DNA from: Clavulina sp. PMI_390
Lineage: Eukaryota; Basidiomycota; Agaricomycetes; Cantharellales; Hydnaceae
Direction of reading: 5' to 3'
Assembly (NCBI GenBank): GCA_015039315.1
Contig: WIDE01000144.1
Coordinates: 1-63,130 of the forward strand
DNA: 63,130 nucleotides
Numbering within the stretch: the stretch's first letter is position 1; each line of letters starts with the position of its first letter. Below, piece by piece: positions 23,540-34,529 of the stretch. The notes beneath the pieces are model-generated. The model was not told where the DNA came from. It worked only from the letters and a program-made list of their open reading frames with translations, and made no database searches. The position numbers and the translations under genes are program-made.

Positions 23540-23970
23540 TCTGACCACCTTGTTTTCTGGCCACCTGGTCTCCTGACCACCTGGCCTCCTGACCACCTGG
23601 CCTCCTGACCACCTGCCCTCCTGACCACCTGCCCTCCTGACTGCCTGATGTTCTGACCACCCAGTCCCTTGGCAACTGCCCCCCTGATCTCCTAAAAAAC
23701 TGATCATTTGACCACGTAGCCCCTTGACAATTCAACCACCTGGGTTTCTGACCACCTTACCTTGGAAACCTGACCACCTGCTTCTCTCATCATCCAGCCT
23801 CCTGACAGCTGACCACCTGATCTCCTGGCGCCCTGACAATCAAGCCACCTAGCCTCCTGACAACTCCTGACAATCCAACCACCTGCTTTCTCATCATTCA
23901 GCCTCCTGACAACTGACCACCCAGTCTCCTGACCTCCCAGCCACCTGATAACCAGACCACCTGGCCTCAT
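23540..23970. repeat. 16-bp tandem satellite CTCCTGACCACCTGGC
   Basis: Perfect copies at about 23565-23640 decay outward into dispersed CTCCTGAC/CCACCTG words up to 23970. The block fills the space upstream of the accessory gene and sits between the two divergent genes. Long open frames across it are an artefact of the repeat. Confidence 0.8.
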
Positions 23971-24366
23971 GTTGTTTAACTTAATACAATCTACTTAGTT
24001 TCATGGGAACAAAGGGGCATCTCCTCTTTAGGTGATGAGCTGGATGTAAATCAACAACAACATTTCTCTTTATAAGCCTTACATTCTGCACACAAACTTG
24101 TAGCAAAAACCTCCCCCCCAATATTTTCACATCCTAACTGCATCAAGCGACCTAGTCCTATACTCTCAATGTCCAGAGAACCCTGGAGGCCTGTAAGTCC
24201 TACAATGTTCAAAAGAAAGGTCTATATCTCATTATGTGTACAGACTGCTCCAGATCAGCCTGGCCGGCCTGGAAGGCCTCAGACATGGCACAGCATCATC
24301 TCTCAGCAGGTGAAACTAAACTTTTACTTTATTCTAAACTTTAACCTCTGATATATCCATGAATAG

Positions 24367-27300
24367 ATGTCAGAGTCTGAATATGGAGCCACTGGTGCTG
24401 CTACCTCTACAGAAGAAGAGAGCAGCAGCAACAATAGTTCTCGCACTGACTCTAGTAATGATGGAACAGAGCCTGGCTTGTTCCAAGAGGAGGAAAACTC
24501 AGATTCAGGTTCCTTGGACCCATTCAAAATCAATAGACAGTGGATGGGCAGAGCCATGTGTATTGATGATGTTGACACTGATTCTCTTTCCACTGTCCCA
24601 ACAGAAGCTGGAAAACCTTCAGGCAGGCAGAGTGTCCACTATGTGCCCCATTACACCTCACATGGATGGGCCAGAGTTACAAAGATTAATTTCCATGATA
24701 TTCCTCTCTGGTTTGAACATCAGGTAAGCTGAATAGCTGTGGTATATGCACAGAGCTGACTCATTCCTTGTAGCATCAAGATTGGGCATTCAAAGATGTC
24801 ATCAAACACCCTCTTCACAGACTCAGAACTCTGGATCCAGTGTTTGAAATGCGCTCAGACCCATCTTATGATGCATCAGTATCATATATGGATGATGCCT
24901 ACAGGAAACCTGCTCGTCCAGAGCCTGTTTACAGGGCAGTCTTCTACTGTCATCAAAGATGCACTTGGCCATCACAAGAAGAGTTGAAGAATTTTAAAAA
25001 TAACCAGAAAGCATCCAATGCTGGAAAAAAGGGCAAAAAATTGTCAACTCATAAGGTATGGCTACTGGTGTTGCCTGTGATCTTGTTTACTGATGCTAAC
25101 TGAATAGGCCAAAAAGAGGAATCTAAGCACATCTGAGTGCAAGTGCAAACTTCATGTGGGCTGTTCAAATCTGTAGATATTTGCGTTGTGCTAATCCTAT
25201 GTCTTGTAGATTGAGGTTTATAATGATAATCCTCATAAAGCCATCATTTGGCAGTCGGGGGAGCATCCAGATGCCCATGGCCACAACCTGTCATGGAGCA
25301 AAAGGCTCAAGAGCATCTTGATGCACAGGATGGCTAAAGGTTCAGTTTCAACTACCACATCAGTTCTAGTCAAAGGTAATGTATATCATTAGTCCAACTA
25401 CTCCAATACTGATGCATGGTGCATGTTGGTTTGTAGTGGTCAATGTCATTTGTCAGTTGAAAAAGGACCAAGCTTCTCAAGTGCACTCCAACACCCCACA
25501 AGGACCATATACTGATGTAATCCCTGCATGGAGAATGCCTAGCAAATCACAGCTGAAAAACTGGAATAATGGGATCAAAAAACGACAGGTCTTGTCCAGA
25601 AGCTCCTTTTACTCATTGGCGCTCCTTGCAGAAAAAAACAGAGAGCAGGTTCTTCAGTAAGTTTCTTTATATGGACAATGATTTATGTGGGACTCAATTC
25701 ACAACATCATATATAATCTAGTCACCAGAACTATGATAAAGAAGAGAATCAACCTCTCATGTTCATCTGTACTGCCCCCTCTGCTTTAGAGGCTGGCATC
25801 ATGTGGGGAGGGACTAATGGAATTGCTCTTGATTCTTCATGGAGACATAAAAACGAAAATGTTGCTCCTCTCACATTTATCACAACAGTGGACAAGTATA
25901 ACAAAATGATTCCTGGTAGGGTGTGGATTATTTCTAAGTTTATGCTTTGTTTAACTCTTCCCCCTTCAGTTGCTGCTATGATTTCATCAGATGTGCAGGA
26001 AACAACACTTACTACATTCTTGGAGGTAGTGAAAAGTGGAGTACAGGACCATGCAGCTGGTTTATGTGGTAAGTTTGTATGACTGAGTCTTTGATTCTAC
26101 ATTCACTCACAACTAGGATCAGATGAAACCATTGATTTGGCAACAGACAATTACCAAGATCAAAATCAAATGGACACTCTGCTTGAGAGAGCCCAACTCA
26201 TAGTTGACCATGGTGCATGGAATCCAGCAATGTGTATGATTGATAAGAGCATGGCTGAGAGAAATGCTCTCCTGGATAGTAAGCTAGGCATATTATCTCT
26301 AATTTGCATGTGGTTCTGATATTGGCCATTAGCTTGGCCCTCACTCACTGTTAGATTGTGCCAGTTTCACATTATTCAAGCCTTATCTTCCGTCTTCACT
26401 GTTGGGGCAGCACCGAATCCGGAAAACAAGCTCGGAGTGGGGAAAATCCTCTAGAAAGGGCAAGAAGAAAGCTGGTACTCATCATGATCTAACAGAGGAT
26501 GCTTTGCAAGCGCTTTTGGTCTTATTCAGAAGTGCTCAGAGATGCAAAACTCATGATGAGTGGCAAGAGTACCAGGAAGACTTTGAGCATGGAGTAGATG
26601 AGCTTGCACAGAAGCATGAATGCAATGCAACTGTCATCAAAAAATACTTCAGGGATAATTGGTGGTGTGATGAATGGCTTGGTAGGTTATGCCTTCTCAT
26701 TTTAGTTGAAATACACTTGCTGATTTGACACCTCCCTTGTCTAAATAGAATCTGCCACAGATATTGGCCTCCCAGAGGATGTTACTAGGGATCATCACTG
26801 GAATACCAACAACTGGATTGAATCAGCATTTAGGACATTTGACATGGTATTCCTTCAGCTTATGCAATTAAAACGGTTAGCTATTTGAATAATTCTTGGA
26901 TACATTCTACTCATATATTGTTTTTCTGCCAGAATTGACAAGCTGGGATCAATTTTAATCCATGACTTCTTTGTCTACTATTGCACCTGGGCACTCAACA
27001 CACCAAGGTGGTCTGCTGCTTATTATTCAGTGACTAGAGAAGGCCACAATTTGTGGAACAATAATTGCGTTATATACAACTCCAAGGAGGGAAGATATGA
27101 GGTATTTGACCCAAAGTAAGTCAATTAGAATCCAAAACCAAGCTAGCAATTAATCACCTTTGTAGGGCTCCAAGTCCACCTTCTGCATACAAAAAAAAAT
27201 CCAAAGCTAAAGATCACCACCTCTTCATGGTTACACTATCCCCACCCAGATGTAAACCATGCTATGCATGGGATCAGACAGGGAAATATTGCTTGCATAT

Positions 27301-28938
27301 GCATGCTGCACATTGGTATGAGAAGAATGGGTCAATTGATGAGTACCTTCAATCCCAAGCAGGTACAGCCATTCTAAACAGTATGCAAGTGTGTGGTACA
27401 GATGTCTGATTTTTTTTGCTATGAATTTAGTCTCCAAGCTCCCCAAGTTGACTCAGTTAGAGAATGACATTGGTCAGCCTCTAAACTTTAGGGACTCAGA
27501 GGTTCTTTGCACAATGGAAGCATCAGAGAAGAATTGGGTGCAGAAAGTAGGCTACTCTCATGGGACAGGAAGGCCTGCAAAAGTTGTGCCTATCAGAAAG
27601 CACAAGGGTGGAACGGCTCAGAGGCAAGCAAAGGATGCATCTCAACAAGTAAGTGCAGCTCTCCATTGATCTATCCGGCTCAACAACTGAGAGTGCTTTA
27701 GCTGCCCCATTATCAGAAAGATCCCAACAAGCCCACCAGAAAAGTGCTGGTTTTCCCTAATAATGCAGATGTGTTAGATAGCTCCACCAAATTTAGAGCC
27801 TCAGCTACAACTAGCAGAAAGAGAAAGCTCAGCAAAGTACTCTCACCCCCACCCAAGGTAAAGCAACAACAAAAGACTTGAAGATTACACTGAAGTTTAT
27901 TCCCTCAATACTTTCAGTACAATCCATCTGTGTTTACTTCACTAAATTTGCACAAACATCTTGCAACCCAGGTAAGAATATAACAAGTATGCAGAACAAA
28001 GCTCACAGATTTGCACAGGTACAGCAGGCAAGCTTAGATGCACCAAAGCTCTCTAGTCTTCAGCCTGGACAATGGCTGGATCACACAGTCATGGATGGCT
28101 ATATCACACTTCTTAGGAATTATGCATCAGACTATCCAGTACTATTCATCTCTCCAGCCACTGTTACAGCAATCTTCTCTGCCTTCTACAAGGGGGAGCA
28201 ACAAGGCCTTGTTGCAGTAGAGGAATGGGCAGAAGATGTTCTATCTGAGAAAGTGAGTGTGCTGAATATCAAGCTCTTCTAGGATAGGTTCTCAGACTAT
28301 TTTAAAATGTAGAGCCTCTGGCCAAGGCATTGGTTATTCATCACTGAGGAACCCTTGTCACATGATGTGGTTAAGAAAACCCCAGGCCATATCCAATGGG
28401 CAGCATGCCATGCTGATCTAGGGCAAAGAAAAATGACCTATTATAGCTCATTTTACCACCAGTATTTCTTTGATGAGTGGACAGAGGTATAGTAAACCCA
28501 CCTGAATGCATGAAATACTCTACTAATGTGGGTCTGATCTTAGATGTTTCAGTGGTGGATGGAAGCCATTGATGAAGCTGTGGGATTCAGTGTTCTTGGC
28601 CAGCCTTTGTGGACTGTCAATATCCAGGACTGGCAGATGGTGCAGGTTGAGGTATGTTGTATTTTTTGCAGCTGTTCAAGATCATTTAGTCACCAAACCA
28701 ATAGAAACCTGGGCAGGGTCAGTTTGCTGACTCTGGAGTTTATGCCCTTATTCAGCTCAGAAATTGGGTGACTCACATTCTGGGTAGCCCAAGAATCTAT
28801 ATGCTGGATTCAGCAACAGCAGAGTTTGCACGGCAGTATATTGGGATTGGGATTACTCAGAGTGATCCATTCTATGCACCCCATGCACATAGAACACAAG
28901 CAAAGTATCATGTAGAATATGAACATTCTTGTAGTTAA
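24367..28938 (+). CDS. MULE transposase with SWIM finger and Ulp1/C48-like domain
   Basis: I model nineteen exons. Boundaries are 24367-24723, 24774-25055, 25108-25155, 25210-25375, 25437-25656, 25722-25915, 25970-26068, 26117-26278, 26333-26681, 26749-26875, 26933-27115, 27166-27362, 27431-27648, 27702-27857, 27918-27971, 28019-28252, 28313-28486, 28544-28651 and 28705-28938, giving ~1186 aa. All junctions are in phase except one extra base in exon 9. The DDE triad is Asp395 (GIALDSSW), Asp498 (MCMIDKSMAE) and Glu650 (NTNNWIESAF), with RLCQFHIIQAL in exon 9. A SWIM-like finger (CKPCYAW...YCLHMHAAH) follows at ~755-775. Residues ~905-1140 resemble an Ulp1 protease (QWLDHTVMDGYITLL, WPRHWLFI, GQFADSGVYAL), but the catalytic Asp and Cys positions are Ser. 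The exon-9 frameshift probably inactivates this copy. Confidence 0.75.
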
Positions 28939-29150
28939 GTATTTATGGATGGTTTGAATGTTCAGAACTCAGAATGCAATTGTTGTTGTAACTAGCACAT
29001 AGCAACATGCTATGATGAATATGGGTGAGGATAGATTCCATTCATGCTATAGGGCGTACTGAAAGCCAGTCTGGAGGGGGGGTGTGCATTTTGAGATTCA
29101 GCCTAAAAGTCTGAAACTCAGAATGCAGAGGTTACGTGCATTGCGTGTAT

Positions 29151-29438
29151 AGTTGTTTCCCGGAGATTTGGTTTTGATTCCCGGAGATGGGTATTGATCC
29201 CCGGAGCAAGGTATTGATTCCCGGAGGGAGGTCTGATTCCCCTTAGCTGCAGTATTTTGCTTTTATCTCTGTCAATTCTATAGCTATTGGAAAATGGTTT
29301 GCAGATCCTGAAACTAGATTTTTTTCTCTATTGAATGGTGTGTTTATTTGTTTAGTTTTGTTTGTTCCCATATGCGTGGTGCCAAATGCATCTCATTAGA
29401 CACTAGACTACATCTGGCATAAGATTCAGATGTATTAC
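29151..29438 (+). repeat. left terminal inverted repeat
   Basis: It carries TTCCCGGAG units at ~20-bp spacing, then CTGCAGTATTTTGCTTTTAT, a T-rich segment, and CCATATGCGTGGTGCCAAAT. Differences from the right arm include GGTGTGTTTATT versus GGTGTTTTTATT and CATCTCATTAG versus CATGTTATTAG. Confidence 0.9.
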
Positions 29439-29604
29439 CTGTATCTTAAGAAGGATCTCCTGGTAAGTCAGTGAGGTATGGATCAGAGTCATTGAGCACA
29501 TTCATAGATTAGGGGAGCAGGGTTATAGAAGTGCAGGTGAGCCTGATCATGTTCAAGTCTAGACCAGAGAGCCTAGACCTTTGGGCTGACAGGATCATGT
29601 CCTA

Positions 29605-30104
29605 ACAGACCGGTTGACCAGAGAAGACCATCCCTGAGTGTTTGAGTAGCCCAACTATCTTCTTGCATCTTTAGCCTTGCAGACTGATTGGCACCCTAGA
29701 TCTTGTTCTTTATTCTGCCCTTCTCTTTTGTTCATCTTTACTCTTTTTATCCTCCTTAGTATATATAGCCTGCAGATAGTAAGTAAAAGAGAAGTCCCCC
29801 CTGAGTTCAGTTCAGACTTACGTGCTGCTCTTGTATACCTCTATCTCCTCATCACAATTCTATCATATTTCTTCCCTCTTTACAGTCACCAGTGTCAAGC
29901 ATGAGGTTTGGCTCTGAGCTAGGACCCAGCATAATAGAGACAAATTGAGCTTGTGGTTTGTCCTTGGTATTTCTTGCAGGATAGCTAGTGGGATCCCAAA
30001 GATGGTCGCCCATTAAAACAGCTGGGTGTCATATTCTCATTCTTTCCCATTTCTGGAGAATCATCTCTACTGAGAAGAACCATGACCTCCTGAACATGCT
30101 GAGG
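29605..30104. repeat. dispersed LTR-like repeat, copy B
   Basis: Aligns with 336-895. It starts TGACCAGAGAAGACCATCC and carries TATATATAG near 29760 and GGGATCCCAAAG near 29990. It lies wholly inside the inverted-repeat element, so this element either captured or was invaded by the retroelement sequence. Confidence 0.6.
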
Positions 30105-32865
30105 ACTGATCTCACAATTCATCACTAAAGTAGTGCTTCTGCCAAATATGGTACAGGAGGACACCTTTTTTCACTTCTTAGGCACATTGGTTCAACACCT
30201 GTGCTAGCCTACAATGATCTCAAGTCATCTCTCACTCAGCCTGCTTGTATCAAGCAGCAAGATAAGTGGAAGATGGTTCTATAAGAAGAGAATCTGCTCA
30301 ATAACCTGTGTATGCAGTGTACTTCCTCAAGTGTGGCAAAGCTACCCACAAACAGCTGTACCAGCAAAGACTTCACCTTCTCAATCATCACTTTGATATG
30401 TCTTTGGTTTAATCCTCTCCCCACTCATACCTCCCATGTTTTTGGCTCTTATCCTGTGCTCTGAATGGGAATCTCTGTCATATGGGGGCCCCCCAGGAAG
30501 ATGATTTCAGAACTTTGATGGCAAGGTTTCAACAGGGAGCTGATCTTCCTAATGACAGCTCATTGGATGCTCAAAGTTCAGCACTGGCAGTTATCTGCAT
30601 CAGGATCCTACTGAAAAGTTCTTCCTTGGACATCAGGAGGGCATATTGCAAGCAGCAGTGCATTCCCCTCCCTTGCAGCAGTCTGTTGGGCACATCAACC
30701 TTGCCAACTCTTCAACATTGAAAGAACCCCAAGATTATGTGTGGGATCAAAGTGCTGTAAAAAGTGTTGCATTATGGGATAGCAGTGCTACACCTTGTTC
30801 AGAAGTCAAGAGAGCAGTCTCACTACCCCTACCATCTGAGCTAGTGCCTCAAGCAGGGTCTTTGGTAGACTTGGCTAATATTTGCAAAGCTGCATTATAC
30901 TTGTAAACATAGACTGATATGGCCTAGCTAACATTTTCAAAGGTGTAAGGGATGTAACTAGAACTATGCAAGGCTCTCATCAAGGCAACCTTCCCTATTC
31001 AATACAGTAGCTAGAATTATTCTGTTCACTTCATACAAACAAGTATGCCATTTACTTTCAGCTGAATGGAGACTAGTGCCTCTCCCACAGAGGCTATATG
31101 CATCAAACACCTTTAGGGCCCTAGTTTTCCATTGCCTCACCCCAGTATATAAAGTAGAATACTTAGTACATTGGAGAGCAATTGAACAGTCATTACCTGT
31201 TGAGCCGTTGTCTGATCTCTTGTTTTCTGTCTGATTTCTTGTTTCACAACCTCTTGCTCTCTCTCTCTCTCTCTCTCTTGTTGCTCCTTTCTTGTTTGCT
31301 CCAACCAATCCTCCTCAATTGGTTATCTCAGTGTGCTAGAAGCATGCTCTCAGTCAATCACTTGATTGATCACCTGATTGACCACTCCATTGATCTGCCT
31401 TACCTGTCAGCACAGCCCAGGGATCTCACTCAATCTCATCTGTTGTTGTAGGTACATTCTGTACCTCCTCTAACCTGCTCAATCAATTATTCAATCTGCT
31501 ATCACACTTGGGCAGCAACACAAGACTACCACACATTTTGCTGTGTGCACTGTTATACTAATTGAATACATTCTATCTCCCACTTGAGGATTTCTACTCT
31601 AGGAGGATAATTACACAACCTCTTACAAAAGAGATGTTAGCACTTGGAGGAATATCCTTCCTTATACAATGCTGCCAAATTGCTTCTAGGGTCTCATATG
31701 GTTGACTTTCAAGGAAGCAGATTCAGCTGGACACTGAATGATTCCATTCACCAAACCTCACAGGGCCTTTAGGAGGTTCTTCAAGATGAAGAAAACTCAA
31801 TGGATTGTTTGGGGATTCCATTTTTGGTCAAGGGTGATAGCTTCTGGCTAGCTTAGTAGCAAGTCAGAGAAATTTGCAGCCATAGCAAGTTCTTTGGATT
31901 AACCATGGAAAAAGAGATCTGAGGGATCTTTTCTAAGCAAAATTCTGGGTTTGCTACTATCAAAGATGTTGCTGTGCTTCAGCTCACCTCTGCTGCCTAC
32001 TCAGAGCCAGAAGTCAAAGAAGGATGCAATATCTTATCAAAGATTAGATTGAAGCTCTACAGGGGGCCACTCTGTTTATTGAAGATATGAGTGAAAGGGC
32101 CAGGAGGAAAGCATTGATAGAAACAGAATTATTGGTGAACACTCTGCTTGTGGCACTTCCTAAATAGTTTCACACTCATTTGAAGACTTCAGCCTTTGTA
32201 TTTTCTCTGCTGGCATTATTTCACTTAGATCAACCAGATATGAGTGACCCACCTAAGCTGGCAACATACCTTGTGTCCAAGCATCAATTGCTATCCCCAC
32301 TAATGTCAGCACCAGATGGAAGCCAGTTTGACATACTATCTGGGACTAAGAGTGGGCAGGTATCACTCTAGAGACTCATCGGACCCACAATTCTTGGATG
32401 CTAGGAGGGTTATACATTCTTTTCAACACTTTGGAATGTGGCAAACTGGAGGCAATCTTCTTGTGTGAGATTTGAAAGGTCAGCTATGATTATCAAATTG
32501 GCAAGATGTGTCCCTTGTGAACAGCTGATCTTGTCATGATCCTATGTATGAGGGTGTCTGCAAGTTGCTGAGCTAAGTGAGAGCTCTGAGGTGTTATTTG
32601 TTGCTGTTAGTGCCAAGCTGAACATGTAAGAAGCCTACTCTGTGAGCCACAGTAATATATGTCTTCCATTCTCATGCCCTCTGGTATGAAATCTTAAAGG
32701 AATCATGGCAATGCTGCCTTGTTTACAAAACTCCATGGCTGCAATAGTTTGTGCAGAGCCTGGCCATCTGCTTAAATTTTATGTACTCTGTCAATATAAC
32801 ATGCTTTCCCTATATCCTCAAGGTCAGAATGCAAAGTGATGGCTGACCCTCCATGTAAACAGAAG
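30105..32865. other. interior of 4-kb element: degenerate, no recognised gene
   Basis: Open frames are short. A plus-strand frame at 30482-30721 (GAPQEDDFRTLMARFQQGAD) and pieces near 31900-32350 look weakly coding but match nothing I know. A CT microsatellite sits at about 31255-31280. A minus-strand piece near 30320 (EEVHCIHRLLSR) loosely resembles part of the gag relic at 1-2.3 kb. I support no intact gene here. Confidence 0.5.
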
Positions 32866-32866
32866 T

Positions 32867-33156
32867 AAACATATATTTGAATCCTGTGCCAGATGTAGTC
32901 TAGTGTCTAATAACATGCATTTGGCACCACGCATATGGGAACAAACAAAACTAAACAAATAAAAACACCATTCAATAGAGAAAAAAATCTAGTTTCAGGA
33001 TCTGCAAACCATTTTCCAATAGCTATAGAATTGACAGAGATAAAAGCAAAATACTGCAGCTAAGGGGAATCAGACCTCCCTCAGGGAATCAATACCTTGC
33101 TCCGGGGATCAATACCCATCTCCGGGAATCAAAACCAAATCTCCGGGAAACAACTA
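32867..33156 (-). repeat. right terminal inverted repeat
   Basis: Reverse complement of 29151-29438 with few differences, ending CTCCGGGAAACAAC followed by TA. One TTCCCGGAG unit is TTCCCTGAG here. Confidence 0.9.
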
Positions 33157-33345
33157 CTTTTTCAGTCTACCATCCTTGGGGTCATCGGCGTACAGACCCC
33201 AGGCGGCTTGCCGTATATAGTCGCGGTAATAAAGTGACGCTGAGAGAAAAGTCGCTGTTCTACACTCCTCCATCACATCATGGATCGTTCCCTCCTGAGG
33301 TAGAAACCCAGGTGCAGAGTGGAGGTAACAGGATATTTCTTCCAT
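33154..33345 (-). pseudogene. host gene cut by the inverted-repeat element
   Basis: The minus-strand frame (EGTIHDVMEECRTATF, LYYRDYIRQAAWGLYADD, PKDGRLKK) ends with TAG at 33156-33154, created by the first bases of the inserted element. An upstream exon near 33480-33410 may join through a GT-AG intron ending at 33300. The function is unknown. The missing 3' part is not visible immediately left of the element, where MULE sequence lies, so the gene was probably hit by more than one insertion. Confidence 0.5.
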
Positions 33346-34529
33346 CGAGCTCTTCTACGGCCGCAATGGTTGTTGAGGTGGCTCAAAACCTTGCTAGTCT
33401 CTAGTATAGAAGAGCTGGAGAACTTCAATATCCCATCCGACACGTAATCGCAATTTTTTTTTTCGAGATGAGCCTCCGTGTGAATGAAAATCGTTTGATG
33501 GTGAGCGATAGCTACAGTGGTAAGTCGATTGGTTGGATAACGAGGACTCGAAAAATAAATAAGAAACCATCGCCACAGGGGAAAGAAAAAAGAAGTGAGG
33601 GAGAAAAGAAGGTGCAAAGGGAACCCTAGCTGATTGACCCTACTGCTAACTATTTGCCTCTGCTACTTTCAACGCCTAAAATATAATTGTAGATACCCAT
33701 CCAGCGATGACCATGTAGATGGAAGGGCGTGGTAATGTTTGGAGGAAGTGGCGGGGAAACGGAACGTGGGTGAGAGGCAAGACAAAAAAGAATCCCATTA
33801 AGCGAGGGGACTAATGCGAGTCACAATATTGACACATTTAGACAAGAGCTCCGGGGAAGATATGCTGGGGGAGACCTCTTGGCCGCGGTCCTTTCCAAAG
33901 GCTTCTATCATGCCCTGAGCCCTTCATTCCGAGTGCTCTTGCCTTTACAGAAAAAAGACAACGTCGATACTCTGCACCAAAGGTATTCGTTTTTATATTC
34001 ATATCAGCTGCTATCTGAGCAAGGGTCTAATCAGCGAAAGAAAAAATGGCTAGGCCAGATACCCATGTAAATGACACAAATTTGCTCGGGCTGGCCAATG
34101 ACGATCTTTGACAAATGAGGCAGTGATGGGCATGAAGGCACCACAGTGGCTCAACTAGGTAGCGGGACTTCGGCCCACGCATTACGCTTACATGATGATG
34201 TACTTACTGTACAATCATGAGTGATAGATTGTGTCATCTCAAGTGGACTGGTACAACCAGCCGCCAATATCAAAAGTTCATTTACGTCCTGTGAGGCAAG
34301 TCTAAAAGTATAATTCATAGCGATATAGACCGAAGATGTGGAGATAGCGCTCTTAGAAAGTCTACAATCATAGAAGGGGCGATTGCGCTTCTAAGCTGAT
34401 AGGGACTTGATCGAAGCGACCACTGCCTCCCCGAGAGACTTAGTAGAGTCGGCTAGAGGGAAAGCAAAACCATTCAATCAGAAACCTCCGGTTTTTACTT
34501 CCAGCACAAAGACTCGCGATGAGCTAGTT
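33346..34529. other. intergenic, no gene recognised
   Basis: CpG-normal sequence, apart from a possible upstream exon of the truncated gene near 33410-33480. Frames are short and unconvincing. It forms the 3' flank of the Zn2Cys6 gene. Confidence 0.4.

Larger units (their letters stand above)
21270..29149. mobile_element. MULE-type DNA transposon with two divergent genes (~7.9 kb)
   Basis: The content is a DDE/SWIM transposase gene (24367-28938, plus), a divergent coiled-coil gene (22369-23437, minus), subterminal repeats at the left (21290-22060) and a tandem satellite between the genes. A possible terminal similarity exists: TCAAAACACCCCT near 21277, and CTCAAAATGCACACCCCCCT on the minus strand near 29090. 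No long TIR or target duplication was found, so both ends are approximate. The whole block is CpG-poor. The right side is abutted by the 4-kb inverted-repeat element starting at 29150. Confidence 0.6.
29150..33156. mobile_element. 4.0-kb element with ~285-bp terminal inverted repeats
   Basis: The first ~285 bp and the last ~285 bp are near-identical inverted copies, with only a handful of substitutions. Outer ends read GTTGTTTCCCGGAG, bordered on both sides by TA, consistent with a TA target duplication. The interior carries an LTR-like repeat (29605-30104) and degenerate frames with no recognisable transposase, so it is non-autonomous. Its ends contain TTCCCGGAG units spaced 20 bp apart, relating it to the arrays at 112 and 21886. 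The near-identity of the arms suggests recent movement or gene conversion. Confidence 0.85.

Noticed and set aside
23158..23735. Alternative minus-strand proteins (YSTYFIYSIYS, GGQEARWSGGQ types)
   Set aside because: These are other frames of the 9-bp and 16-bp tandem repeats. The STP frame is the one that splices into the coiled-coil gene.
24367..28938. KDZ transposase identity for the 24-29 kb gene
   Set aside because: It has the MULE-type WGGTNG...LDSSW, RLCQFH and NNWIESAF motifs and a SWIM-like finger, not the KDZ signatures.
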